From: Bifidobacteriaceae bacterium
GTDB taxonomy: Bacteria > Actinomycetota > Actinomycetes > Actinomycetales > WQXJ01
Reading direction: 5' to 3'
Assembly: GCA_031255075.1 (NCBI GenBank)
Contig: JAIRTF010000120.1
Coordinates: 1 to 13,082, forward strand
Length of the DNA: 13,082 nt
Below the pieces are notes generated by a model. The model was not told the DNA's origin, searched no databases, and saw only the letters and a list, made by a program, of their open reading frames with translations. This document shows, piece by piece, positions 7,398-12,903 of the stretch (position 1 is its first letter; every line of letters begins with the position of its first letter). The position numbers and the translations under genes are program-made.

Positions 7398-7675
7398 GCG
7401 GCGGGGCCCTCCGGCGCGGCATCGGCGGCCGTCTCAAACCGGACGGAGACCACGTCCTCAATGACGGGGTTGGACAGCAGCGTGGTCGCGGCCTCCCGCG
7501 CCGCCTCAAGGACCTCCGCACTGGGCGGCCCATCCACCGCCAACTCGAAGCGTTTGCCCTGGCGGGTCCCCCGGAACTGCCCAAACCCGAGCCGCCCCAG
7601 CGCGCTGGCCACGGCCTTGCCCTGCGGGTCCAAAATCTCCGGCTTGGGCATCACATCGACAATTACTAGCGCCAC
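7394..7675 (-). CDS. purS: FGAM synthase, small subunit
   Basis: PurS is the small structural subunit of the three-part FGAM synthase (PurS-PurL-PurQ). The product is 93 residues, slightly longer than the usual ~80-85, because of an Ala/Pro-rich C-terminus. The family pattern is clear: VIVDVMPKPEILDPQGKAV at the start, LGFGQF.GTRQGKRFEL in the middle and LLSNPVIEDVVSVRFE near the end. The GTG start at 7675 has a strong AAGGAAGG site (5-nt spacing). It follows purC by 103 bp and overlaps purQ by 4 bp. Confidence 0.93.
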   Translation of the reverse strand: MALVIVDVMPKPEILDPQGKAVASALGRLGFGQFRGTRQGKRFELAVDGPPSAEVLEAAREAATTLLSNPVIEDVVSVRFETAADAAPEGPAA

Positions 7676-7721
7676 GGCGGCCTTCCTTGATCACTCGGGT
7701 ATGGGGTGAGCTGCGCCCACC

Positions 7722-7727
7722 AGCCTA
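7722..7727 (-). promoter_or_regulatory. possible internal -10 hexamer ahead of purS
   Basis: In the purC-purS gap the minus strand reads TAGGCT, the same hexamer seen before purD and the glycosyltransferase. Here it lies 46 nt from the purS start, which has its own ribosome binding site, so it would give a short leader. It is flanked by two copies of GATCACTC (7689-7696 and 7745-7752). No convincing -35 is visible, so the case is weak. Confidence 0.25.
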
Positions 7728-7778
7728 GCGGCGCGCTTCGCCCGGATCACTCAGACGCTCGGAGCGCCTGGAAGGGGG

Positions 7779-8678
7779 TCAGGCTTGGAATTGGGTGCCG
7801 GTTAGGCGTTCGTAGGCGTCTACGTAGCGCTGGCGGGTCTTATCGACAATGGCGGCGGGGAGTTTCGGGGGTGGGGAGTTGCGGTCCCAGCCGGATTCCT
7901 TTGTCAACCAGTCGCGGAGGAATTGCTTGTCATAGGACGGTTGGGGGCCGCCCGGTTCCCAGGTCTTGGCGTCCCAGTAACGGGAAGAATCAGGGGTGAG
8001 GACTTCATCGCCCAAGGTCAGGCGGCCATCAGTGGCTTGGACACCGAATTCGAACTTGGTGTCCGCCAGGATCAGGTCACGTTGCCGGGCAATCTGCTCG
8101 GCCCGGGTGTAGAGCATCAGCGTCACATCACGGAGTTGTTCGGCAGTGGTCAAACCCATTTGTTCGGCGACGTATTCGAACGGGACGTTCTCATCATGTT
8201 CACCCTGTTCAGCTTTGGTGGCAGGGGTGAAGATGGGGTAGGGCAGCCGGTCACCATCAGACAGGCCATCAGGGAGAGGAATGCCGGTAACTTGGCCGGT
8301 CCGCTGGTATTCGGCCAGACCGGAGCCGGTCAGATAGCCGCGGGCGACGCATTCAACCGGATACATCACCAGGCGCTGGCAGATCATAGCCCGCCCGCGA
8401 ACCGGCTCTGGCACATCCAACGACACCAAATGGTTCGGCACCACATCTTTGAGTTGGTCAAACCACCAGACGGTCAGGGCTGTGAGGATCTTGCCCTTGT
8501 CAGGGATTTCGGTGGGCAGCACCCAGTCAAAGGCACTGATCTTGTCGCTGGTGACAATCAGAATCTGGTCGGTGAACGGTGAGGTCACCGATGGCTCATA
8601 GATGTCCCGCACCTTCCCTGAGGTGACGTACTGCCAGCCGTCGAGTTCCAGATGATCAGTGTTGCTCGCGTCTCTCAC
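7779..8678 (-). CDS. purC: SAICAR synthetase
   Basis: PurC condenses CAIR with aspartate, using ATP, to give SAICAR in IMP synthesis. At 299 residues it matches the longer actinobacterial form. Visible family motifs are YVTSGKVRDIYEP near the N-terminus, SDKISAFDWVLPTEIPDKG, the signature YPVECVARGYLTGSG, KFEFGVQ in the nucleotide/substrate site, and DEVLTPDSSRYW. It starts at GTG 8678. Upstream, GGAAGG is only 1 nt from the GTG, too close to work well as a ribosome binding site. A CACACT hexamer 7 nt upstream could serve a leaderless transcript. It is divergent from the glycosyltransferase gene (96 bp between starts) and leads purS and purQ. Confidence 0.95.
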   Translation of the reverse strand: MRDASNTDHLELDGWQYVTSGKVRDIYEPSVTSPFTDQILIVTSDKISAFDWVLPTEIPDKGKILTALTVWWFDQLKDVVPNHLVSLDVPEPVRGRAMICQRLVMYPVECVARGYLTGSGLAEYQRTGQVTGIPLPDGLSDGDRLPYPIFTPATKAEQGEHDENVPFEYVAEQMGLTTAEQLRDVTLMLYTRAEQIARQRDLILADTKFEFGVQATDGRLTLGDEVLTPDSSRYWDAKTWEPGGPQPSYDKQFLRDWLTKESGWDRNSPPPKLPAAIVDKTRQRYVDAYERLTGTQFQA

Positions 8679-8760
8679 GCCTTCCAGTGTGCATCACCCG
8701 GCCTGGCCGCGCCCGCAACCTGGGCCCGTTTCCAAGGATCGGCCCCGCGCTGGGGATGGT

Positions 8761-8766
8761 TAGGCT
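8761..8766 (+). promoter_or_regulatory. candidate -10 hexamer of a leaderless glycosyltransferase transcript
   Basis: TAGGCT ends 8 nt before GTG 8775. The stretch through the start codon (TTAGGCTTG, then GGCC, then GTGAG) is nearly the same as upstream of purD. GGAGG at 8768-8772 is only 2 nt from GTG, too near for normal initiation, so leaderless translation is preferred. Confidence 0.5.
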
Positions 8767-8774
8767 TGGAGGCC

Positions 8775-10451
8775 GTGAGTGACCAGCGGACAGACACGGG
8801 CGCCAAGGCGTCCACCGACCGGCTGGCGCCCGCCCGGCGGGACTATCTGGCCGTGTTCGCAGTTGCCCTGTTGGTCCGGGTGGCCTATGCGGCCTGGCCG
8901 GGGACCTGGTTCAAAGTTGGTCCCTATGACGAAGGCGTCTACTACATGGCGGCCCGGTTGTTGGCCCAAGACGTGATGCCGTACCGCGACTTCACCTTTG
9001 TTCATCCGCCTGGCATGTTGGAACTGGCGGCACCTTTGGCTGGGCTGGGCGCAGTCACCTCAGACCATGTGGCGTTGGTGGTAGGACGGCTGTTGGCGAT
9101 GGCTGTCAGTGCTGGGTGTGCCGCGGCCATGGTCTACCTGTGCCGCGACTTGGGCCGTGTCCCGGCACTGATAGCCGGAGCCACCTACGCGCTGTGGCTG
9201 CCGCAGATCACCACGGACCAGTCGATGTTGTTGGAAGGCCCAATGAGCTTGGCGCTGATAGCCGCCATGATGGCGCTGTTCCGGTTGTTCAAACGACCAA
9301 CGCTGCTGACGGCCGCCGTGTTGGGATTTGCGCTGGCCTGGGCGGTTGGCATCAAGCTGTGGGCGTTGGGACCGGCGGTAGCCATCGCCGCTTTTGGTGT
9401 ACTGCGCCTGCGCTGGCGCAGCTGGGCGCTGGTGTCAGGCGGATTGGTGGGCTTGGCGCTGTCCACGGCCTTGATTTGGCCGGCTGGACCGGGCGCCGCC
9501 ATCAGTCAGTTTGTGGGCTCTCAGACTGGCCGAGCGGCCCGTGCGTGGATGCCGCGGGCTTGGCTGGAAGCCCTGATTGGTCCGCTGGCCTATCCGCTAT
9601 TCATGGCCGCCGCGCTCGGCGTGCTGGTCTGGCTGTTGGTGGTGGCCGCCCGCCGGCCGGCGACCAACTGGGAGCCTCTGGTCTGGATCGCCACCGCTGC
9701 GGTGCTGGTGTTGCAGCTGATCAGCGCCCAGAACATCTACCCGCACTACTTGACGGCCCTGACGCCCGCCGCCGGCTTCGGCTTGGCCTACTGGGTCAGG
9801 CGTTTGACCACTGCAGCCCAGGTGGCCGATGCCGCGCCGGCCGCCTCCCGCCAAACGGCCAGCACCGCCACGGAGGCCGCCGTAGCGCCAACCGCGGTTC
9901 AAGCAACCCAGGCAGTGGCAACCACAGCCGACCAGACCAACAATGCTGACCAAGACGCCTCGTCGGTGAGGCAAGGCTTCAAAGCCCGCTGGTGGGATCT
10001 GTTTCCCAGACAAGCCAAGCTGGTGTTGGCCGGCCTGGTGCTGGTGGTGCTGGTCGGCGCCGGCATTACGGGAGTGATGGGCCCGGCATCGCCCGCCTGG
10101 CAGAGCCTGGCCAAGGTCAAAGCGGCCGTCGGGACCAACCCTGGCTGTGTCTGGGCGGAAGAACCCGGCTGGCTGATCGCGGCCGGAGCGCTGCCGGAAG
10201 ACTGGCTGGCCTGCCGCAGCCCCGTGGACCGGATCGGAATGCTGCTCCAACGCGAAGCGGACGGTGACCTGCCAGAAGCAGAGCCACCTCGATCCGCCGG
10301 CGCCATGCTGGAAGGGCCGCTGGACCAAGCCGAAACTGCGTTGGTCTTCAAAGGCGGTCTCTACGACCGTCACCTGCAAGAACAACCACCAGGCAGCGGT
10401 CCCAGCCGCTGGGTGGGGCACGTCGGCCCAATCGAAATCCGCCAGCGCTGA
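8775..10451 (+). CDS. polytopic GT-C type glycosyltransferase (family 39-like)
   Basis: This is a membrane glycosyltransferase, 558 residues from GTG 8775, with roughly ten to eleven hydrophobic segments. Members of this class use polyprenyl-phosphate-linked sugars and act on the outer side of the membrane. The first extracytoplasmic loop after segment 1 has the GT-C hallmark acidic pair in YDEGVYYMAARLL (Asp52-Glu53) and then MPYRDFTFVHPPG, typical of ArnT/PMT-like proteins. Residues about 350-403 are an Ala/Thr/Gln/Val-rich low-complexity linker between the last two membrane segments. A soluble C-terminal domain of ~120 residues with two Cys follows the final segment. The acceptor is unknown; a cell-wall glycolipid or protein mannosylation are both possible. 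The frame is open upstream to 8652, but that part would overlap purC and is not membrane-protein-like. It is divergent from purC and converges on rplI. Confidence 0.75.
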   Translation: MSDQRTDTGAKASTDRLAPARRDYLAVFAVALLVRVAYAAWPGTWFKVGPYDEGVYYMAARLLAQDVMPYRDFTFVHPPGMLELAAPLAGLGAVTSDHVALVVGRLLAMAVSAGCAAAMVYLCRDLGRVPALIAGATYALWLPQITTDQSMLLEGPMSLALIAAMMALFRLFKRPTLLTAAVLGFALAWAVGIKLWALGPAVAIAAFGVLRLRWRSWALVSGGLVGLALSTALIWPAGPGAAISQFVGSQTGRAARAWMPRAWLEALIGPLAYPLFMAAALGVLVWLLVVAARRPATNWEPLVWIATAAVLVLQLISAQNIYPHYLTALTPAAGFGLAYWVRRLTTAAQVADAAPAASRQTASTATEAAVAPTAVQATQAVATTADQTNNADQDASSVRQGFKARWWDLFPRQAKLVLAGLVLVVLVGAGITGVMGPASPAWQSLAKVKAAVGTNPGCVWAEEPGWLIAAGALPEDWLACRSPVDRIGMLLQREADGDLPEAEPPRSAGAMLEGPLDQAETALVFKGGLYDRHLQEQPPGSGPSRWVGHVGPIEIRQR

Positions 10452-10472
10452 AACCGCAGTCAGCGGCCCACA

Positions 10473-10490
10473 GGCGCCCGCGCGGGCGCC
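10473..10490 (+). terminator. perfect 18-bp palindrome after the glycosyltransferase
   Basis: GGCGCCCGCGCGGGCGCC is perfectly self-complementary and begins 22 bp after the stop codon. There is no T-run, as is common for GC-rich actinobacterial terminators. A second small hairpin (CCGCC-GGA-GGCGG, 10520-10532) follows. Confidence 0.5.
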
Positions 10491-10553
10491 AGCCCAAGCG
10501 GCAGCACAAGCCGCACTAGCCGCCGGAGGCGGCACAAACCAACCGGGCAAGCC

Positions 10554-10582
10554 GGAGGCGTCCCGCAACGCGGGCCGCCTCC
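10554..10582 (-). terminator. strong hairpin just after rplI
   Basis: The outer arms GGAGGCG (10554-10560) and CGCCTCC (10576-10582) enclose the inner arms CCCGC and GCGGG with an AAC loop. Together they form a 12-bp stem with one mismatch. It starts 8 nt after the rplI stop and should end the rpsF-ssb-rpsR-rplI transcript. It has no U-tract. Confidence 0.6.
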
Positions 10583-10590
10583 TGGGAAAG

Positions 10591-11040
10591 TCAGGCGGCT
10601 TCGACCTTCAGGTTGAGGGGCGTGGTGACTGATTCGTGGAGGCGAGCCTGAACGGTGTAGTCACCAATGGTCTTGATGCGCTCGCTCAGGTCAATCTTGC
10701 GCTTGTCCAGGTCAAACCCGGTGGCTTGTTTGACGGCGGCGGCAATGTCCGCAGTGGTGACAGTGCCGAACAGGCGACCGCCGGCACCGGCGCGGACCCG
10801 CACCGGAACGGCGGTGTTGCGCAGTTGGTCAGCCACGGCCAGGGCGTCTTCAACATTGGCCATCTCGCGGGCCTTGGTGGCCCGGCGCAGCGTGGCGATC
10901 TGCTTCTCAGCGCCCTTGGTCCAGGGGGTGGCCAGCTTGCGTGGCACCAGATAGTTGCGGGCATAGCCCGGTTTGACATCAACAATGTCGCCTGGAACGC
11001 CCAGGCCGGAAACCTCGTGGGTCAAGATGATCTTGGTCAT
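10591..11040 (-). CDS. rplI: 50S ribosomal protein L9
   Basis: L9 binds 23S rRNA at the base of the L1 stalk and helps keep the reading frame. It has 149 residues, the normal length. The N-terminal domain MTKIILTHEVSGLGVPGDIVDVKPGYARNY carries the family signature, with the central helix (ATLRRATKAREMANVEDALAVADQL) and the C-terminal domain (LFGTVTTADIAAAV, KTIGDYTVQARLH) both complete. It starts 23 nt after rpsR and is the last gene of the operon. Upstream there is only a weak AGAGAG ribosome binding site. Confidence 0.97.
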   Translation of the reverse strand: MTKIILTHEVSGLGVPGDIVDVKPGYARNYLVPRKLATPWTKGAEKQIATLRRATKAREMANVEDALAVADQLRNTAVPVRVRAGAGGRLFGTVTTADIAAAVKQATGFDLDKRKIDLSERIKTIGDYTVQARLHESVTTPLNLKVEAA

Positions 11041-11063
11041 GATTGTGTCTCTCTGCTGGTGGT

Positions 11064-11300
11064 TCAGCGTCCTGAACTGGAATAGGGCAGCAGCGCCATT
11101 TCGCGCGCGTTCTTGACGGCGCGGGCCACGGCCCGCTGCTCTTGGACACTCAGCCCGGTGACGCGGCGAGCGCGGATCTTGCCGCGGTCTGACACGAACT
11201 TGCGCAGCAAGGCCACGTCTTTGTAATCGATGTCACCTTCAGCGGTGAGTTGCAGCGGAGCGGTCCGCTTGCGGGGTTTGCGTTGGATTGGCTTAGCCAT
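11064..11300 (-). CDS. rpsR: 30S ribosomal protein S18, Cys-free form
   Basis: S18 sits on the 30S platform paired with S6. It has 78 residues. The conserved core IDYKDVALLRKFVSDRGKI and RARRVTG, and the C-terminal AREMALLPYSSSGR, are clear. It has no cysteine at all: the CxxC normally ahead of IDYKD is replaced by a Leu/Gln/Thr stretch, and the NCVQHQR segment reads LSVQEQR (Ser51, Glu54). It is therefore the zinc-independent type. The ATG is preceded by AAGGAAG at 5-nt spacing. It follows ssb by 124 bp of GC-rich spacer, which contains short inverted repeats and no gene. Confidence 0.96.
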   Translation of the reverse strand: MAKPIQRKPRKRTAPLQLTAEGDIDYKDVALLRKFVSDRGKIRARRVTGLSVQEQRAVARAVKNAREMALLPYSSSGR

Positions 11301-11424
11301 TGGTCTTCCTTAGTGATCTGGGTGAAAGGTCTGTTTGGTCTGCGTGGTTGGCTTGCCGCCCGGCGGTCTGCGGGTACCGGCCCAGACGGGCACGGCGCGG
11401 TCAGAGCGCGGCCAGGCCGGCAGA

Positions 11425-12015
11425 TCAGAAGGGCGGATCGTCAGCCGGGTTGCCGCCCAGGCCGGGAGCGCTCCACGGGTCTTCTGCCGCCGAATAGTTG
11501 GACGGTGGGTTTGATGCGTTCTGGGCAGCGCCCCAAGCGCCACCGCCGCCACCGGCACCGGACTCGAAGCCGCCTCCGGCGCCGCGACCGCCTTGGCCGC
11601 CACCTGAGCCACCTTCATAGCCGCCGCCCCAGTTGCCGCCACCGCTGCGCGGATTGCGGGTGACCTTGGCGGAGGCGTACCGCAAAGATGGCCCCACTTC
11701 GTCAACTTGGAGTTCAACCACGGTGCGCTTTTCGCCTTCGCGGGTTTCGAAGCTGCGCTGAACCAGCCGGCCTTGGACAATCACCCGCATGCCTTTGGTC
11801 AGGCTTTCGGCCACGTTTTCTGCGGCTTCGCGCCAGATGGAGCAGCGCAGGAACAGAGCCTCGCCGTCTTTCCATTCACCGCTGCTGCGGTCAAAGGTGC
11901 GCGGCGTGGAGGCGACCGTGAAGTTGGCCACGGCGGTAGCGCCGTTGGAGGTGAACCGCAGTTCCGGGTCGCTGGTCAGGTTGCCCACAACGGTGATGAC
12001 TGTGTCTCCGGCCAT
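11425..12015 (-). CDS. ssb: single-stranded DNA-binding protein
   Basis: SSB coats single-stranded DNA during replication and repair and recruits partners through its acidic tip. It has 196 residues. The OB-fold covers about 1-112 (GDTVITVVGNLTSDPELRF, LFLRCSIWREAAENVAESL, KGMRVIVQGRLVQRSFE). A Gly-rich disordered linker spans about 123-160, and the C-terminal tip is DDPPF, the partner-binding hexapeptide type. It starts 1 nt after the rpsF stop, with GGAGG at 6-nt spacing, so rpsF and ssb are tightly coupled. Confidence 0.97.
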   Translation of the reverse strand: MAGDTVITVVGNLTSDPELRFTSNGATAVANFTVASTPRTFDRSSGEWKDGEALFLRCSIWREAAENVAESLTKGMRVIVQGRLVQRSFETREGEKRTVVELQVDEVGPSLRYASAKVTRNPRSGGGNWGGGYEGGSGGGQGGRGAGGGFESGAGGGGGAWGAAQNASNPPSNYSAAEDPWSAPGLGGNPADDPPF

Positions 12016-12016
12016 G

Positions 12017-12313
12017 TCAAGCCTCCACCGGCTCGGCCCGCAGCAGTTTGGTGCGGAGCACCGTTTCTGACAGGTTCAGCACACGGTCCAGTTCTTTGGC
12101 GGCTTCAGTTGTGGAGGTGAAGTTGATGACGGCGTAGATGCCTTCAGATTGCTTCTTGATGGGATAGGCCAACTTGCGTTTGCCCCAGATATCGGTCTTG
12201 TCCACGGTGCCTTTGGCGGTCTTGATGACTTTGAAGAACCGGTCCAAGGTGGTGGGTACTTTGGCTTCTTCGAGTTCGGGCTCGAAGATGATCATGATCT
12301 CGTATGGGCGCAT
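12017..12313 (-). CDS. rpsF: 30S ribosomal protein S6
   Basis: S6 binds the 30S central domain with S18. It has 98 residues and starts MRPYEIMIIFEPELEEAKV, with the diagnostic WGKRKLAYPIKKQSEGIYAVINF in the middle. The frame stays open upstream to 12658, but homologues begin at MRPYE. A perfect AAGGAGG at 12331-12325 precedes ATG 12313, with an 11-nt gap. It heads the operon rpsF-ssb-rpsR-rplI. The site may be masked by leader structure. Confidence 0.97.
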   Translation of the reverse strand: MRPYEIMIIFEPELEEAKVPTTLDRFFKVIKTAKGTVDKTDIWGKRKLAYPIKKQSEGIYAVINFTSTTEAAKELDRVLNLSETVLRTKLLRAEPVEA

Positions 12314-12324
12314 AGACTCGCGCG

Positions 12325-12368
12325 CCTCCTTCGGTCTAGGTCGGCCGCGGTCCTTCCGCGGCAGGAGG
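12325..12368 (-). promoter_or_regulatory. rpsF leader structure masking the ribosome binding site (S6:S18-like)
   Basis: In the rpsF mRNA, CCUCCU (12368-12363) can pair with the Shine-Dalgarno core AGGAGG (12330-12325). Between them is a perfect 7-bp stem, GCCGCGG-AAGGA-CCGCGGC (12362-12344). A 13-nt single-sided bulge (12343-12331), ending in ACCGA, touches the ribosome binding site. Known S6:S18 leaders have a hairpin with an asymmetric bulge containing CCG near the rpsF ribosome binding site, so this is a good match in general form. The assignment is inference. Confidence 0.5.
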
Positions 12369-12378
12369 GTCATGGAAA

Positions 12379-12423
12379 GTCGCTGCGCGGCAAGCTTGGT
12401 GGTGAATGATGCCGCGCAGCGAC
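12379..12423 (-). promoter_or_regulatory. 14-bp perfect stem-loop at the predicted 5' end of rpsF mRNA
   Basis: Arms GTCGCTGCGCGGCA (12379-12392) and its exact complement (12410-12423) enclose a 17-nt loop. The stem begins almost exactly where transcription from the TATCAT hexamer would start. A 5'-terminal stem of this kind could protect the message from decay or act as a protein site. As a terminator it would have no gene to end. Confidence 0.6.
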
Positions 12424-12428
12424 CCTCG

Positions 12429-12434
12429 ATGATA
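12429..12434 (-). promoter_or_regulatory. candidate -10 hexamer of the rpsF operon
   Basis: The minus strand reads TATCAT at 12434-12429, a strong TAnnnT match. Transcription would start near 12422-12424, giving a leader of about 110 nt. No TTGACA-like -35 is visible. Confidence 0.5.
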
Positions 12435-12567
12435 CCCCACTTCCGGCTGGGCTCTCTTCGCGGACCTCCAGGTCTTGGGTCTGGGGTTGGTCCGGCGGCC
12501 AAACCGCCCGTCTTCGCCAAGCCCCAACAGTCATCAGGAAAAGGGCGTTTGCGGCCCCAGAGTTGGT

Positions 12568-12583
12568 TGTGATTTTGGTCACA
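12568..12583. promoter_or_regulatory. CRP/GlxR-type binding site
   Basis: TGTGATTTTGGTCACA is a perfect TGTGA-N6-TCACA, the consensus for CRP-family regulators including actinobacterial Crp and GlxR. It lies 255 bp upstream of rpsF and 321 bp before aceA. GlxR is known to control glyoxylate-shunt genes in Corynebacterium. Which gene it serves here is inferred. Confidence 0.6.
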
Positions 12584-12602
12584 CCGGCTCTTGGCGGCTC
12601 TG

Positions 12603-12618
12603 GTGACCCCTTGGTCAC
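12603..12618. promoter_or_regulatory. second palindrome GTGAC-N6-GTCAC
   Basis: GTGACCCCTTGGTCAC has perfect 5-bp arms. It shares TTGGTCACA with the CRP-type site, 36 bp apart start to start. Its GTGA and TCAC halves are 2 bp further apart than in the CRP consensus, so it may be a weaker or different site. Confidence 0.35.
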
Positions 12619-12734
12619 AGCCCGGCGCTACGGTGGTCGATGGCGCGGCATCGGCCACCTAAAACCGCAGGTCAGCGGCTCGTGACGACCGCATGGGAGG
12701 GGTTCGCGGAGATCTTTCGGTGAGCGGCCGGAAG

Positions 12735-12785
12735 GGGCAGAAATGTGATAGAACCACCGATTTTCTATGCCCTAGAAATCTGCCC
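12735..12785. promoter_or_regulatory. nested inverted repeats upstream of aceA
   Basis: The outer arms GGGCAGA (12735-12741) and TCTGCCC (12779-12785) match perfectly. Inside is TTTCTA-TGCCC-TAGAAA (12762-12778), also perfect. The inner repeat lies about 27 bp upstream of the candidate -35 and is a plausible operator. Confidence 0.45.
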
Positions 12786-12804
12786 ATATTTCCGCGCCAA
12801 ACGA

Positions 12805-12834
12805 TTGGAACCCCTCCAGAAATTGACTTAGGGT
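12805..12834 (+). promoter_or_regulatory. candidate aceA promoter
   Basis: TTGGAA (12805-12810), an 18-bp spacer and TAGGGT (12829-12834) form a plausible sigma-70-type promoter. Transcription would start near 12841, leaving a leader of about 63 nt that contains GGAGAGG (12886-12892) before ATG 12904. Confidence 0.4.
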
Positions 12835-12903
12835 CGATTCCACAAGGCGAGGGGAAAACCCTATAGCCACAACCAACACTTCAACGGAGAGGCAATAGAA
12901 CTC

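Larger units (their letters stand above)
12314..12903. other. gene-free regulatory region between rpsF and aceA
   Basis: These 590 bp lie between two divergent genes. I see no credible coding sequence, tRNA or known small RNA. The left part holds the rpsF leader and its -10 site. The middle holds a CRP-type palindrome and a second GTGAC-N6-GTCAC palindrome. The right part is visibly more A/T-rich and holds nested inverted repeats and a candidate aceA promoter. Confidence 0.7.

Noticed and set aside
8652..8774. Upstream extension of the glycosyltransferase to ATG 8652
   Set aside because: It overlaps the purC start, adds a non-family N-terminus and spans the candidate promoter.
9597..10568. 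323-residue open frame on the minus strand within the glycosyltransferase
   Set aside because: It is antisense to the membrane protein gene, with shadow-type composition, and would run through the terminator hairpins.
12379..12423. 14-bp inverted repeat as the end of an insertion sequence or as a terminator
   Set aside because: The two arms are only 17 nt apart with no transposase, and no gene on either strand ends just before it.
12314..12658. Upstream extension of rpsF to 12658
   Set aside because: The frame is open only because of GC bias. S6 begins at MRPYE, which has a perfect Shine-Dalgarno sequence.
12744..12759. TGTGATAGAACCACCG as a second CRP-type site
   Set aside because: Only the left half matches TGTGA; the right half does not resemble TCACA.
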